Under the pieces are notes generated by a model. It was given only the letters and a program-made list of their open reading frames with translations, searched no databases and had not been told where the DNA came from. This document shows, in pieces, positions 1-7,829 of a stretch of 12,451 nucleotides of DNA (position 1 is its first letter; every line of letters starts with the position of its first letter). The DNA is from JAAYLN01 sp964592855. Its GTDB lineage: Bacteria > Verrucomicrobiota > Kiritimatiellia > RFP12 > JAAYLN01. A program made the translations under genes and the position numbers. The stretch spans positions 1-12,451 of the forward strand of contig CAZQKI010000136.1 of the NCBI GenBank assembly GCA_964592855.1, in the 5' to 3' direction.

Positions 1-1
1 T

Positions 2-1051
2 GTTGCTCCATACTTCTCTCCCGTCCAGGTGTCAATGTACAGCCGGACGGGACACTGCCTGCACCTGGACGTTCCCGTAGCAGCCTCGGGCGACTGGCGA
101 ATCGCCATCAACGGAAACCTCGCGCATACCTCCCTGAAGTCGCTCAACCTGGGACTCAACGGCAACTTGACGGTCGATGCGGGAGGGATGATTTCCGCCC
201 ATCGCCGCGGACATCTCTCCGGCGGACCCGGCGGCGCCAGCGGAAACTATACGGCGGGGCCAAGTCATGGAGGCCGCGGCGGGGTTGGCTACACACCCTT
301 CAGATCCACCTACGGCTCGGTGCTCGGCCCCACGAACTGGGGCAGTCAGAACAACATGCGTGGCGGCGGGGCGGTCAAGCTTGCGGTGAGCGGCACCTTG
401 ACGTTGAATGGAGCGGTGGACGCCGACGGGGACAGGACGTTCAAGAACAACGATTTCTACGGGAGCGGCTCCGGTGGTTCGGTCTGGCTCAAGGCGGGGG
501 CCTTTGCCGGTGGTGGCACGGTTTCCGCGTCCGGCGGTGACGGCTATGTCGGCCCGGGCGGCGGCGGCCGCATTTCGCTCGTCGAGGTTGCCGGTGCGGG
601 CCTCGACGGATTATCCTGCCAGGCCAGTGGCGGGTATAGCTCCAAGGCGAAATTCTCGGCACCCGGCACCTTCTACCGTCAGCGTGCCGGCGTGTCCGAC
701 GGCGCCGGCACGGTCACGGTCAACGCGCCTTCGACCTGGACGCCGGGCACGGACGCCGCCGGCACGAACACCTATTGCGAGCTGCCGCCGTCGCTGGTGG
801 CCGTATCCGACGAATTGAAGCGGGCCACGCTGCGGATCGAGACACGCGGCCGGGTGGGCCTCTCGGCCAACATGACCGTGGGCGACCTCTATCTGGTCGG
901 CGGTTCGGCAGCCTACCCACAGCTGATCTTGAACGGCCGCACGTTGAAGGTGAACAGCTACTTCCACAAAGACTGGGGCAACGCGGCCTGGGTGGTCTAC
1001 GGCGGCGGAAAGATCGTCTGGAAGAGCGGCATGCTGCTGATGGTGAGGTAG
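2..1051 (+). CDS. C-terminal part of a glycine-rich secreted beta-solenoid protein (5' partial)
   Basis: The frame is open from the window edge (base 2) to a TAG at 1049-1051, so this is the 3' end of a longer gene; the GTG at 29 is only the first start-like codon and probably not the real start. The product is built of glycine-rich turns alternating with short beta strands. Examples are GGPGGASGNY near 220, SGTLTLNGAVDADG near 390-425, GSGGSVWLKAG near 470-495 and GPGGGGRISL near 555-580. This pattern is common in large secreted or surface beta-solenoid proteins of Verrucomicrobiota, Kiritimatiellota and myxobacteria. The last 100 residues lose the glycine pattern and look like a compact beta domain ending in MLLMVR. 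No enzyme motif or membrane anchor is visible. The role is probably structural or adhesive at the cell surface (inference). The coding frame is well supported; the function is not. Confidence 0.75.
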   Translation, partial: VAPYFSPVQVSMYSRTGHCLHLDVPVAASGDWRIAINGNLAHTSLKSLNLGLNGNLTVDAGGMISAHRRGHLSGGPGGASGNYTAGPSHGGRGGVGYTPFRSTYGSVLGPTNWGSQNNMRGGGAVKLAVSGTLTLNGAVDADGDRTFKNNDFYGSGSGGSVWLKAGAFAGGGTVSASGGDGYVGPGGGGRISLVEVAGAGLDGLSCQASGGYSSKAKFSAPGTFYRQRAGVSDGAGTVTVNAPSTWTPGTDAAGTNTYCELPPSLVAVSDELKRATLRIETRGRVGLSANMTVGDLYLVGGSAAYPQLILNGRTLKVNSYFHKDWGNAAWVVYGGGKIVWKSGMLLMVR

Positions 1052-1246
1052 CGGACGGCGACGCCGATCGAGGGACGGCAAAGCGTGGCGGTGGGTTGCG
1101 CCAGGGCCGAAAGCCTGCGGAACGGCTCCGGGCCGATTGACATTCCGCCTCTGCCCACGTGGTACCGTGACGATATCAACGGTCGCAGCGCAACCAACAC
1201 ATTCGTCAGCCCAGGCGATGTGGTTTATGTCCCTGAGAATCAGTAA
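1052..1246 (+). pseudogene. Possible remnant of a polysaccharide-export (SLBB/Wza-like) protein C-terminus
   Basis: After the TAG that ends the glycine-rich gene, the same frame stays open for 64 more codons to a TAA at 1244-1246. The last 25 or so codons read like protein: INGRSATN, then FVSPGDVVYVPEN. A closing PGDVVYVPE strand is typical of the end of Wza/SLBB-type polysaccharide export proteins. The part just after the TAG (1052-1130) does not look like a recognisable domain. No start codon with a ribosome binding site precedes the stretch. I read it as a short leftover of a gene lost by deletion, or as the original tail of the upstream gene cut off by a nonsense change. Family assignment rests on about 13 residues and is weak. 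Confidence 0.25.
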
Positions 1247-1269
1247 CCCCTCGTCAGGCCAACGGGAAT

Positions 1270-1287
1270 GCAGGCAGGAATGCCTGC
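1270..1287. repeat. Short hairpin repeat (GCAGGCA-GGAA-TGCCTGC)
   Basis: Perfect 7-bp arms at 1270-1276 and 1281-1287 enclose a GGAA loop. No T-run follows, so it is not a standard terminator. A second hairpin, with 6-bp arms GCGGGC and GCCCGC around GGA, lies at 1390-1404. The 1247-1412 stretch shows no convincing coding frame; these two hairpins are what I see in it. Confidence 0.45.
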
Positions 1288-1412
1288 CCCACCTTTGCGA
1301 TGGCGCGACCGATCCAAGTGGCTGCAAGGCATCAAGGGCACCCGTCGCACGGCTCACCGGGACGGTTCGCCCCACTAGGAAAGCCTAATGCGGGCGGAGC
1401 CCGCAACCCAAT

Positions 1413-1578
1413 CGAACCGCAGATGTCCCGCTGCGCGGGCGCATGACCCGACGAATACTGAACCGCAGAATGTCGAAGTGAATCCCGTTCCTTCGCAGTT
1501 GTCTTTTTCTTTCCTTCATGATTCGGACCTCATTATTCGTCGGGTCATGCGCCCGCGCAGCGGGATATCTGCGGTTCG
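1413..1578. repeat. 45-bp inverted repeat with a 76-nt loop (REP/MITE-like)
   Basis: Bases 1413-1457 and the reverse complement of 1534-1578 match at 44 of 45 positions. The single difference is GATGTC on the left against GATATC on the right, read in the same sense. Each arm holds its own small hairpin, CCCGC-TGC-GCGGG (1427-1439 on the left). The loop (1458-1533) contains a third, partial copy of the arm's start, GAACCGCAGAATGTC at 1460-1474, in direct orientation with the left arm. No transposase or terminal target duplication is visible. The structure fits a non-autonomous repeat or an extragenic palindromic element; a role as a bidirectional transcription barrier between the two surface-protein genes is possible but not shown. 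Confidence 0.8.
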
Positions 1579-1661
1579 TACCGGTTCTGGTACTTGAACA
1601 ACTTGTTTTTTATCGTCCTTGTCAGCCTGTAAGGCACTAACCTGCCAAAGCCGCCTGTCCA

Positions 1662-1734
1662 AGAATCTTTGTCGTATACTTTGTCGTATACTTTGTCGAC
1701 AAAGCTCACGACAAAGCTCGCGACAAAGCTTGTT
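1662..1734. repeat. Palindromic octamer array, copy 1 (CTTTGTCG x6)
   Basis: Three copies of CTTTGTCG at 1667, 1679 and 1691 run at exactly 12-nt pitch. They are followed by three copies of the reverse complement CGACAAAG at 1697, 1709 and 1721, also at 12-nt pitch. The two halves share the central CG, giving CTTTGTCGACAAAG in the middle. All six octamers are perfect; the 4-nt spacers vary (TATA, TATA, CTCA, CTCG). Flanks are AGAAT on the left and CTTGTT on the right. A 73-nt copy with the same flanks lies at 11217-11289. This copy is about 140 nt upstream of the LamG gene's start. It may be a mobile palindromic repeat, a multi-site protein-binding array or a hairpin. Confidence 0.85.
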
Positions 1735-1838
1735 GAATCGGTTGCTGGACGACAACTCCCATGCACAAATTCGCGCTTCCCCCGAAACTGAACGGCTACG
1801 TTTTTGTCGGAAAACGGGAGACGGCCTGCCGACGAATC

Positions 1839-1847
1839 TGGTATTAT
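1839..1847 (+). promoter_or_regulatory. Extended -10 promoter for the LamG/discoidin gene
   Basis: TGG followed by TATTAT (1842-1847) is an extended -10 element. No good -35 is seen 17 nt upstream (AGACGG), which extended -10 promoters tolerate. Transcription would begin near 1854, giving a leader of about 17 nt that includes the GGAG ribosome binding site at 1861-1864. The antitoxin promoter at 11399-11427 has the same TGG plus TATNAT arrangement. Confidence 0.45.
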
Positions 1848-1870
1848 CGCTCTACAAATTGGAGTCTATC

Positions 1871-4800
1871 ATGACTAACCCGATGAATCGGAACCGGAAG
1901 GTACTGTTTGCGGGCTTGCTTGTCTGCGCGATGCATGGCGTGCAGGCGGACACACCTGTCCTGAACTTCACGGGCAACAACAGCTACGTGAACATCGGCG
2001 CGCCGCCGTCGCTCCAGATCCCCTCCTCCAGTCCGTTCACGATCGAGGGCTGGGTCTACTTGAACTCCGTGAGCGGGGTACGGATGCTCTACAGCAAGGG
2101 CAACGCGCGAACTTCGCCTTATACCTACATGTTCGGCGTCAACGGCAGCACCATGCTCTATGCCTATACCGGGGCTGGCGGCATCCCCGCCAACACCTGG
2201 CGCAGCGTCACGCTCTCCCCTGCCCTGACCACGACCCACTGGTACCATCTCGCCTACAGCTACGATGGCACCAATCTCGCCTTCTACCGGGACGGATCGC
2301 TGGCGGGAACGCAGCCCTACAGCTTTGGCAACACCGAGGCGCATACCGTCAAGATCAGCGGCTATGCCAGCACGACGGACCTGCTGGGATGGGCCAGCGA
2401 CGTGCGTGTCTGGAATCATGCCCGCTCCCAGGCGCAGATTCAGCAGTTCATGCCGCATCGCCTGATCGGGCACGAACCGGGACTCCTCGGCTACTGGCGG
2501 CTGGACGAAGGCGCCGGAAGCGCGACGCTCGACGCCACCCCCAATGGCGGCGACGGCGCCATCCTGAATGCGACCTGGACTCATTCGGCCGAACTCGCCT
2601 TCTCGCCATATGCATTCGCACTGCTCGATCCGCTTACGGGCAACGCCCATTACACCAGTACCAACGAGGTCGATGTGCTCCTTCCGCTGCGCGATCTCGC
2701 CGGCTACGATCTTTACCAGTTCTCCACAAACAACGCGGCGCCGTCCGAGGGATGGCTCGCGTTCGACACCAACACTCCGCCCGCGACCGTGACCTTTGCC
2801 GTACCCGACCCGGAAGGCCAGGTCACGCTGTACTGCTGGCTGAAGGACGCGGCCGGCACGCTGCCCGTCCTCGGCCTGGTGGCCACCACCACCTATGTCC
2901 ATGAAACCGCGGATGTCACCGCAATCGCCAAGCCCTATCTGGCGCCAACCTACGGTCCAGTCTGGCCGGCCGTCATCCGGGCGGCAAATGTTGACAACGG
3001 ATCGTACGCGTCGATCGGCCTCTACGGCATGCGGGTTGCCGCCGCGGAAAATGAAACGCCCGCCACCGACTACACGACCCTGACCGAACCGGGCGAATAC
3101 ACCGTCACCCTGACGGTGACCGACCTCGCCGGCAACGCCGACAGCACGACGACGACTGTGACGGTCGAGAGTGTGACGAACCGCCCCTGCGCGCTGGCCG
3201 AGGTGCCGCAGCGCTGGCTGACGGCCACGGCCGACAGCGCCACACGGACCGGCAGCTACGACCTCTTTCTGCACGAGGCACGTTTTGCCATCGATGGCGA
3301 CACCGCCTCCTACTGGCAAAGCACGGCGCTGCCCGCCTGGCTGCGGATCGACCTCGGCGCGTCGTATCCCTTTGGCGGGCTCGAACTGCTGGCGCAGAAC
3401 AACCGGATCGCCGCCTACGCCGTCTATGTCACCGACGACACCGGCAACTGGGGCGACCCGGTGGCGGTCGGCACGCTGCCGGACTCGGCGGCCTGGACAC
3501 CGATCTGGGGCGGCCACGTCCAAAGCAAGTCGGGGCGGTATGTGATGCTGCAGGCCACCGCCCGCTACGGCACCGCCGTCCAGGTCGATGAAATCCGATG
3601 CTATGCCAACCTCCCGCTGGCGCTCGCCAGCCCCGACACGGGCCACCTGCTCTACACGCGCGAAAACACGGTGATCGTCACGAACTTCCCCTGCTTGACC
3701 GGCTACGACCAGTACCAGATCAGCGAAAGCAGCACGGAGCCGGTCGGCGGCTGGCTGGCCTACGATCCGGAGCAGCCGCCGGCCACGGCCACCTTCGAGG
3801 TCCCTTTTCCCGAAGGTCCGGTGAAGCTCTACGCCTGGCTCCGGGATTCGACGGAGATCCTCGAATCCATTGCGTTCGCGCGCACCATCACTTACGTGCG
3901 CAACACGGCGGACGTCCAGGCCGTGGCGCCGGCTCAGCTCACCGTCCATGCCTGGGGTGCCGTTGTCCCCGCCCTGCTGCGGGCCGGCGACCCGCTGCCG
4001 CCCAGACGCAAGCGCGGCCAGGATGTCGATGCCGGCTCGTCATCGTCCATCGGACTCTATGACCGGCAGGTCGCTTGTCCCGACGATGACACACCGGGCA
4101 TCCCGGACGTGACGCTCTCGAAACTGGGCGCCACGACCGTCACGCTGACGGCAACCGACGCAGCCGGCAACACCGACAGCACGCCCATCGCCGTGACGGT
4201 CGCCAGCATGGAACACCATGTCGCCACCAACCGGGCGCGCGAAAACTTCGCCGGCCCCGCCAACACCCGCACCTGGCCCATGGGGTGGGTTTTCACCTGG
4301 CCGCAGCAGTGGCTGAGCGAGCATTTCAACTCCGAAAACCAACCCAATCTCTACCTGACAACCGGTCCGAGCGGCCGCGTCCACGCGCACCAGAACGTCA
4401 ATGCCTACATTACGGATTGGGCGGCCAAGAACGTGCGGGTTGCGGCGGATATCAACCACCCCGTCCTCACCCAGCAGAACTACGCCGGCCTTTGGGCGCG
4501 ATTCCTGCCCGACGATCCCGATACGACCGCCAACGAGCGCCGGGGCTATCAGCTCTGGTTCTATCCTTACAACCAGACGCTTTATCTCAGACGCTACGCC
4601 GGGGGGGCATCGGCAAACCTGGCCAGCGTCGTCGGTGCCTTCAATTACCTGGTCTGGAACCGGGTTGTCCTGGAGGTCGAACAACAGGGGCCGGCAGCGG
4701 TTCGATTGCGTGCCAAGATGTGGCCCAGGACCGACCCCGAACCGGCGGACTGGGATCTTGTATTTGTCGACAACGCCGCCTTGGCCGTTCGCGATCCCGG

Positions 4801-4903
4801 GCTGGTCGGCATCTACGGGGTGACCTCCGGCAACCGCTATCGGCTCTACGCCAATTTCGAGGCCCGCAACCTGGCGCGCGCCTCGCTGATCATTGTGCGC
4901 TGA
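1871..4903 (+). CDS. Secreted LamG and discoidin-domain multimodular protein
   Basis: This 1010-residue protein probably binds carbohydrate outside the cytoplasm. The start at 1871 is chosen because GGAG sits 6 nt upstream and the product opens with a signal peptide (basic MTNPMNRNRK, hydrophobic core, likely cleavage after VQA at residue 26); the open frame further upstream runs through the octamer array and is not coding. Domains in order: LamG/concanavalin-like lectin fold (about 30-240, with FTIEGWVYL, WYHLAYSYDG and DVRVWNHARS); module A (about 250-433); F5/8 type C (discoidin) domain (about 438-580, ending VQVDEIRCYA); module B (about 581-780), a clear duplicate of module A; and a second concanavalin-like domain (about 787-1010). 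Both modules share GYDxYQ, GWLA(F/Y)D, PPAT and TADV, and end in a cadherin/Ig-like strand (AGNADSTTTTVTV in A, AGNTDSTPIAVTV in B). No catalytic motif is visible. It lies upstream of, and on the same strand as, the DUF4838-sulfatase run, which suggests glycan capture (inference). Domain assignment is firm for LamG and moderate for the rest. Confidence 0.88.
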   Translation: MTNPMNRNRKVLFAGLLVCAMHGVQADTPVLNFTGNNSYVNIGAPPSLQIPSSSPFTIEGWVYLNSVSGVRMLYSKGNARTSPYTYMFGVNGSTMLYAYTGAGGIPANTWRSVTLSPALTTTHWYHLAYSYDGTNLAFYRDGSLAGTQPYSFGNTEAHTVKISGYASTTDLLGWASDVRVWNHARSQAQIQQFMPHRLIGHEPGLLGYWRLDEGAGSATLDATPNGGDGAILNATWTHSAELAFSPYAFALLDPLTGNAHYTSTNEVDVLLPLRDLAGYDLYQFSTNNAAPSEGWLAFDTNTPPATVTFAVPDPEGQVTLYCWLKDAAGTLPVLGLVATTTYVHETADVTAIAKPYLAPTYGPVWPAVIRAANVDNGSYASIGLYGMRVAAAENETPATDYTTLTEPGEYTVTLTVTDLAGNADSTTTTVTVESVTNRPCALAEVPQRWLTATADSATRTGSYDLFLHEARFAIDGDTASYWQSTALPAWLRIDLGASYPFGGLELLAQNNRIAAYAVYVTDDTGNWGDPVAVGTLPDSAAWTPIWGGHVQSKSGRYVMLQATARYGTAVQVDEIRCYANLPLALASPDTGHLLYTRENTVIVTNFPCLTGYDQYQISESSTEPVGGWLAYDPEQPPATATFEVPFPEGPVKLYAWLRDSTEILESIAFARTITYVRNTADVQAVAPAQLTVHAWGAVVPALLRAGDPLPPRRKRGQDVDAGSSSSIGLYDRQVACPDDDTPGIPDVTLSKLGATTVTLTATDAAGNTDSTPIAVTVASMEHHVATNRARENFAGPANTRTWPMGWVFTWPQQWLSEHFNSENQPNLYLTTGPSGRVHAHQNVNAYITDWAAKNVRVAADINHPVLTQQNYAGLWARFLPDDPDTTANERRGYQLWFYPYNQTLYLRRYAGGASANLASVVGAFNYLVWNRVVLEVEQQGPAAVRLRAKMWPRTDPEPADWDLVFVDNAALAVRDPGLVGIYGVTSGNRYRLYANFEARNLARASLIIVR

Positions 4904-4959
4904 CGGAGGCAATCTGTACAAGGCAATCCATTGAAGAAGCTTCCAATATAGCCTTATGC

Positions 4960-5498
4960 ATGCGCCTCTTTCAGCGATTGCCGCGGCGCGCGCGGCTTGC
5001 GGCAGGTCTGCTGGCGATTCTGGCGAGCGTCATCCCTCTCCTCGCGCGCGGCGAGCTGGCGGCTTGCGACGGAGCCGGGCGTGTCATCGCACTGCGCTGC
5101 GATGGCGATTTTGTGCCGGTGATCACGGACGTGCGCGTGTTCCTGCCCGGCTGGACCGGGGCGCCGGCCTCGGGACCTGGAGCGTCGAAGATGTGAAATT
5201 CGCCGGGGCGTCCGGCCTCCGTGAATGGACAGGGCGCATCGTCGTCGATCACGAGAAATTTTTACGTTACCGTCAGACGGTCGTTGAAACAGCCGATCAG
5301 GTGGAGCTGGAGATTTCCCTCACAGCCGAGTCCGATCTCGTGCTGCGCTTGCATATATTGGGAATCGACTTTATGATGCACCACTTTCATTTTCAACATC
5401 GGGGAGAATCGGGTCATGTCGAGCAGCACGTTGAGTCTGAGGATATTGACGCTGGCGCTCATCGCGACGGGCTTCGCGACGGGCGCGCGGGCCGTTGA
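4960..5498 (+). pseudogene. Frameshifted, 3'-truncated secreted protein remnant (GH-like N-terminal beta domain)
   Basis: Reading begins at ATG 4960 with a strong signal peptide (MRLFQRLPRR, then a long hydrophobic core ending about LLARG) and continues through ALRCDGDFVPVITDVRVFLP. Around 5157-5163 the protein-like reading jumps to another frame and goes on with GTWSVEDVKFAG, WTGRIVVDHEKFLRYRQTV and VELEISLTAESDLVLRL. The step corresponds to one missing base, most simply in the GGGG run at 5158-5161. After about 5373 the frame stays open to 5498 but turns into histidine-rich nonsense and overlaps the next gene. What remains resembles the N-terminal beta-sandwich of a much larger secreted protein, possibly a glycoside hydrolase; I cannot name the family. 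The 4904-4959 gap holds nothing I recognise. It is either a decayed gene or a sequencing error plus real truncation; the missing 3' part argues for decay. Confidence 0.6.
5349..5377 (+). promoter_or_regulatory. Sigma70-like promoter for the DUF4838 gene
   Basis: TTGCAT (5349-5354) and TATGAT (5372-5377) are separated by 17 nt. Transcription would start near 5384, giving a leader of about 32 nt that carries the GGGGAG ribosome binding site at about 5400-5405, ahead of ATG 5416. The -35 match is only moderate (TTG conserved). The promoter lies inside the last recognisable part of the upstream broken gene and would drive the run DUF4838, URO-D stub, oxidoreductase, sulfatase. Confidence 0.5.
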
Positions 5499-7773
5499 AC
5501 TGGTCAAGAGCGGCGCGGCACGCGCCGTCATCGTGCTGACGCCGGAGGCGCTGGCCGTCCCGGAGGTGCCCGCGCCGGCGCCACGCAAAAAACGGGCGCC
5601 GGTCCCGGTCGATCCGTATGCCGACGTCAAGCTGGCCGCCACCGAACTGGTGGAACACATCGAGCGGATGAGCGGCGCCAAGCTCGAGATCGTCGCCCTG
5701 GGCACGAATCTGGCCGGGCGTGTGCCCATCTATCTCGATCAGGCCGCGGACGCCGCGCTCGATGCGGCAACGCGCAAGGTCAGCACCGACCCGGCCGCCT
5801 TCACGATCCGGGCCGGCGACAAGTCGGTTGCCATCCGCGGCCTGTCGCGGGAGGGCACCTTGTTCGGCTGCTACGAGGCGCTCGAGCAGCTCGGTGTCCG
5901 CTGGTTCATGCCGGGGGAGATCGGCCGGGTGATTCCCGCAAGCCCGACGGTCGCACTCGTCAACCGGGACACCACCCAGGGACCCTCCTTCCCCGACCGC
6001 TGGGCCGCCGGACATGCCAGCAAATTCCGGGTCTGGCAACGCCGGATGCGGATGGGCGGTCTCCATTTCCCACCCGCGCACGGCATCAGCATGCCCGCCA
6101 CCCACAGTTTTGCCGCGAAGCCGGAATGCTATGCGCTGATCGGTGGCGAGCGCCGCGACCGCCAGCTCTGCGTGTCGAACCCCGAGACGCTGGCCGGCGC
6201 GGTCCAAACCGTGCGCGAATATTTCCGGGCCAACACCAACTCGCCCTGGATCGGCATCGGCCCGCATGACGGCCGCGGCTTCTGCGAGTGCGACGCCTGC
6301 AAGGCGCTCGACGGCGGCGACTGGGATCCGTTCGCGGCCTACATGTCGATGACCGATCGCTACCTCGGCTTCTTCAACGCCATCCTGGACGCCATCGCCG
6401 ATGAATTCCCCGACAAGAAGATCGCCTTCTACTCCTACGCCTCCTACAACCGTCCCCCGGTCAAGGTCAAGCCCAACCCGCGGATCGTCCCGGCTTTCGC
6501 GCCGATCACGATCTGCCGGATTCACGGCCTCGGCAATCCGATCTGCCCCGAGCAGGACAAGTATTTCCGCTGGATGGTCGGCGAGTGGGGCAAGATCCTG
6601 CCCGAAGTCTACGACCGCGGCTACTGGTTCAACCTGGCCAGCCCCGGCTTCCTCTTCCCGATGGTCCACCGCCTCCGCACGCAGATCCCGATCTCCAAGG
6701 AGTTGGGGATCACCGGCTGGCGGGTCGAATGCCTGGCCCATTGGGGCAGCGAACTCCCCTCGCTCTACATCGCCGGCAAACTGATGTGGAACCACGAGGC
6801 CAACGTCGACGCCCTGATGCAAGACTTCGCAACCGCCTACTTCGGACCGGCGGACGAACCGATGGGCGCCTACATCGCCCTGCTCGACGCCACCATCCGC
6901 GATGCCGACGTCCACACCGGATCGGCCTACGATACGCCGCTGATCTATCCGCCAGCGGTCCGCCAGCAGGCGCTCGCCCTGCTCGCCGCCGCCGCCGCCA
7001 AGGCCGGCGCCGAGCCGTATGCCATTCGCGTCAAAGCCATGCAGCAGGTCTTCAACTACACCGAGGCCTTCTGCGTCATGATGGAAAGCCGTGCGGCCAA
7101 CGAGTGGCCCGCCGCCGCCGCCGCCCTCAAGCGGGTCGACGATCTCCTCGACGTGCTGACCACCGCCTACGACATCGAACTGGTGACGCGGGAGTACGGC
7201 ACCTCCTACATGAAGCGCTTCTTCCGCTCGCCGATCACACAAGGCTACGAACGCGCCGTCACGTCCGGCAGTTTCCTGGCCGGCATGTCCGATGTCTGGT
7301 CGTTTCTGCTGGACCCGGGGAGCATCGGCGAACCCCAGCAATGGTATTCCGCCGACCTGACCGGAGGCAACTGGAGCGAGATGCGGACCTCCTCGTCCTC
7401 GTGGAGCAACCAGGGGCTGCGGCATTACAAGGGCGAGGCCTGGTACCGCCAAAGCGTGGAGCTGCCGCAGGTCCCCAAGGGAAAGAAGGTGTTTCTCTGG
7501 TTCGGCGGCGTCGACGAGAAGGCGCGCGTCTGGCTGAACGACCAACTGCTGGGCGACAGCCCGGGCAAGGCGTTCGTCCCCTTCGAGTTCGAGGTCACCG
7601 ACAGCATCAAGCCGGGCGAGCGCAATGTGGTCGGCGTGCGCATCATCAACGCCACGCTCAACGAAGTCGGCACCGGCGGCATCGTGGCGCCGGTTTTCTT
7701 CTGGATGCCCAGCGAAGCGGGCCACAAGCCCACCTGGGGCGGCGAGGATGTGACGCCGATCGAATTCAAATGA
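5416..7773 (+). CDS. Exported DUF4838-family protein, glycoside-hydrolase-like
   Basis: The 785-residue product has a signal peptide (SLRILTLALIATGF, likely cut after ARA near residue 26), so it acts outside the cytoplasm. GGGGAG is correctly spaced before ATG 5416. Residues about 66-183 form an alpha/beta domain like the N-terminal domain of GH67 and GH20 enzymes (LAATELVEHIERMSGAKLEI, GTLFGCYEALEQLGVRWFMP). The central part (about 195-480) matches the DUF4838 family: GIGPHDGRGFCECDACKAL with Cys290, Cys292 and Cys295, then an aromatic-rich barrel-like stretch with ITGWRVECLAHWG. The last 145 residues form a jelly-roll sugar-binding domain of the GH2 type (WYRQSVELP, KVFLWFGGVDEKARVWLND, GERNVVGVRI). 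DUF4838 proteins are common in polysaccharide-degradation loci, but I know of no assigned reaction; catalytic residues cannot be named. It probably leads the operon that continues through the sulfatase. Confidence 0.9.
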   Translation: MSSSTLSLRILTLALIATGFATGARAVELVKSGAARAVIVLTPEALAVPEVPAPAPRKKRAPVPVDPYADVKLAATELVEHIERMSGAKLEIVALGTNLAGRVPIYLDQAADAALDAATRKVSTDPAAFTIRAGDKSVAIRGLSREGTLFGCYEALEQLGVRWFMPGEIGRVIPASPTVALVNRDTTQGPSFPDRWAAGHASKFRVWQRRMRMGGLHFPPAHGISMPATHSFAAKPECYALIGGERRDRQLCVSNPETLAGAVQTVREYFRANTNSPWIGIGPHDGRGFCECDACKALDGGDWDPFAAYMSMTDRYLGFFNAILDAIADEFPDKKIAFYSYASYNRPPVKVKPNPRIVPAFAPITICRIHGLGNPICPEQDKYFRWMVGEWGKILPEVYDRGYWFNLASPGFLFPMVHRLRTQIPISKELGITGWRVECLAHWGSELPSLYIAGKLMWNHEANVDALMQDFATAYFGPADEPMGAYIALLDATIRDADVHTGSAYDTPLIYPPAVRQQALALLAAAAAKAGAEPYAIRVKAMQQVFNYTEAFCVMMESRAANEWPAAAAALKRVDDLLDVLTTAYDIELVTREYGTSYMKRFFRSPITQGYERAVTSGSFLAGMSDVWSFLLDPGSIGEPQQWYSADLTGGNWSEMRTSSSSWSNQGLRHYKGEAWYRQSVELPQVPKGKKVFLWFGGVDEKARVWLNDQLLGDSPGKAFVPFEFEVTDSIKPGERNVVGVRIINATLNEVGTGGIVAPVFFWMPSEAGHKPTWGGEDVTPIEFK

Positions 7774-7829
7774 GCGCCGCAACCGTCCGATGCGCCGGAC
7801 AAAACCGGCCCCACGTCCAGGAAATCATC

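Noticed and set aside
1388..1597. Small plus-strand protein across the 45-bp inverted repeat
   Set aside because: The frame exists only because of the repeat arms; it has no ribosome site and no protein-like pattern.
1662..1734. CRISPR-like array from the regularly spaced octamers
   Set aside because: Units are 8 nt with 4-nt spacers and switch orientation at the centre; far too short for CRISPR repeats, and no cas genes are present.
1619..1870. N-terminal extension of the LamG protein from an upstream start
   Set aside because: It would translate through the octamer array into repeats of CRILCR and RQSS, and the signal peptide and GGAG site place the start at 1871.
1844..3949. Long minus-strand open frame (701 codons) opposite the LamG/discoidin gene
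   Set aside because: It lies antisense to a plus-strand gene with signal peptide and clear domains, and its own translation is arginine- and glycine-rich with no domain; it is a by-product of high GC.
5371..7782. Minus-strand open frame (803 codons) opposite the DUF4838 gene
   Set aside because: Complete antisense overlap with a well-supported gene and no recognisable domain in its low-complexity translation.
7785..7800. Hairpin GTCCG/CGGAC after the DUF4838 stop as a terminator
   Set aside because: A 5-bp stem with a 6-nt loop and no T-run; too weak to call, and genes downstream seem to belong to the same operon.
6585..7829. Open frame running through the DUF4838 gene into the URO-D stub
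   Set aside because: The part before 7830 is out-of-frame arginine-rich noise inside the DUF4838 gene; URO-D similarity begins only at the ATG at 7830.
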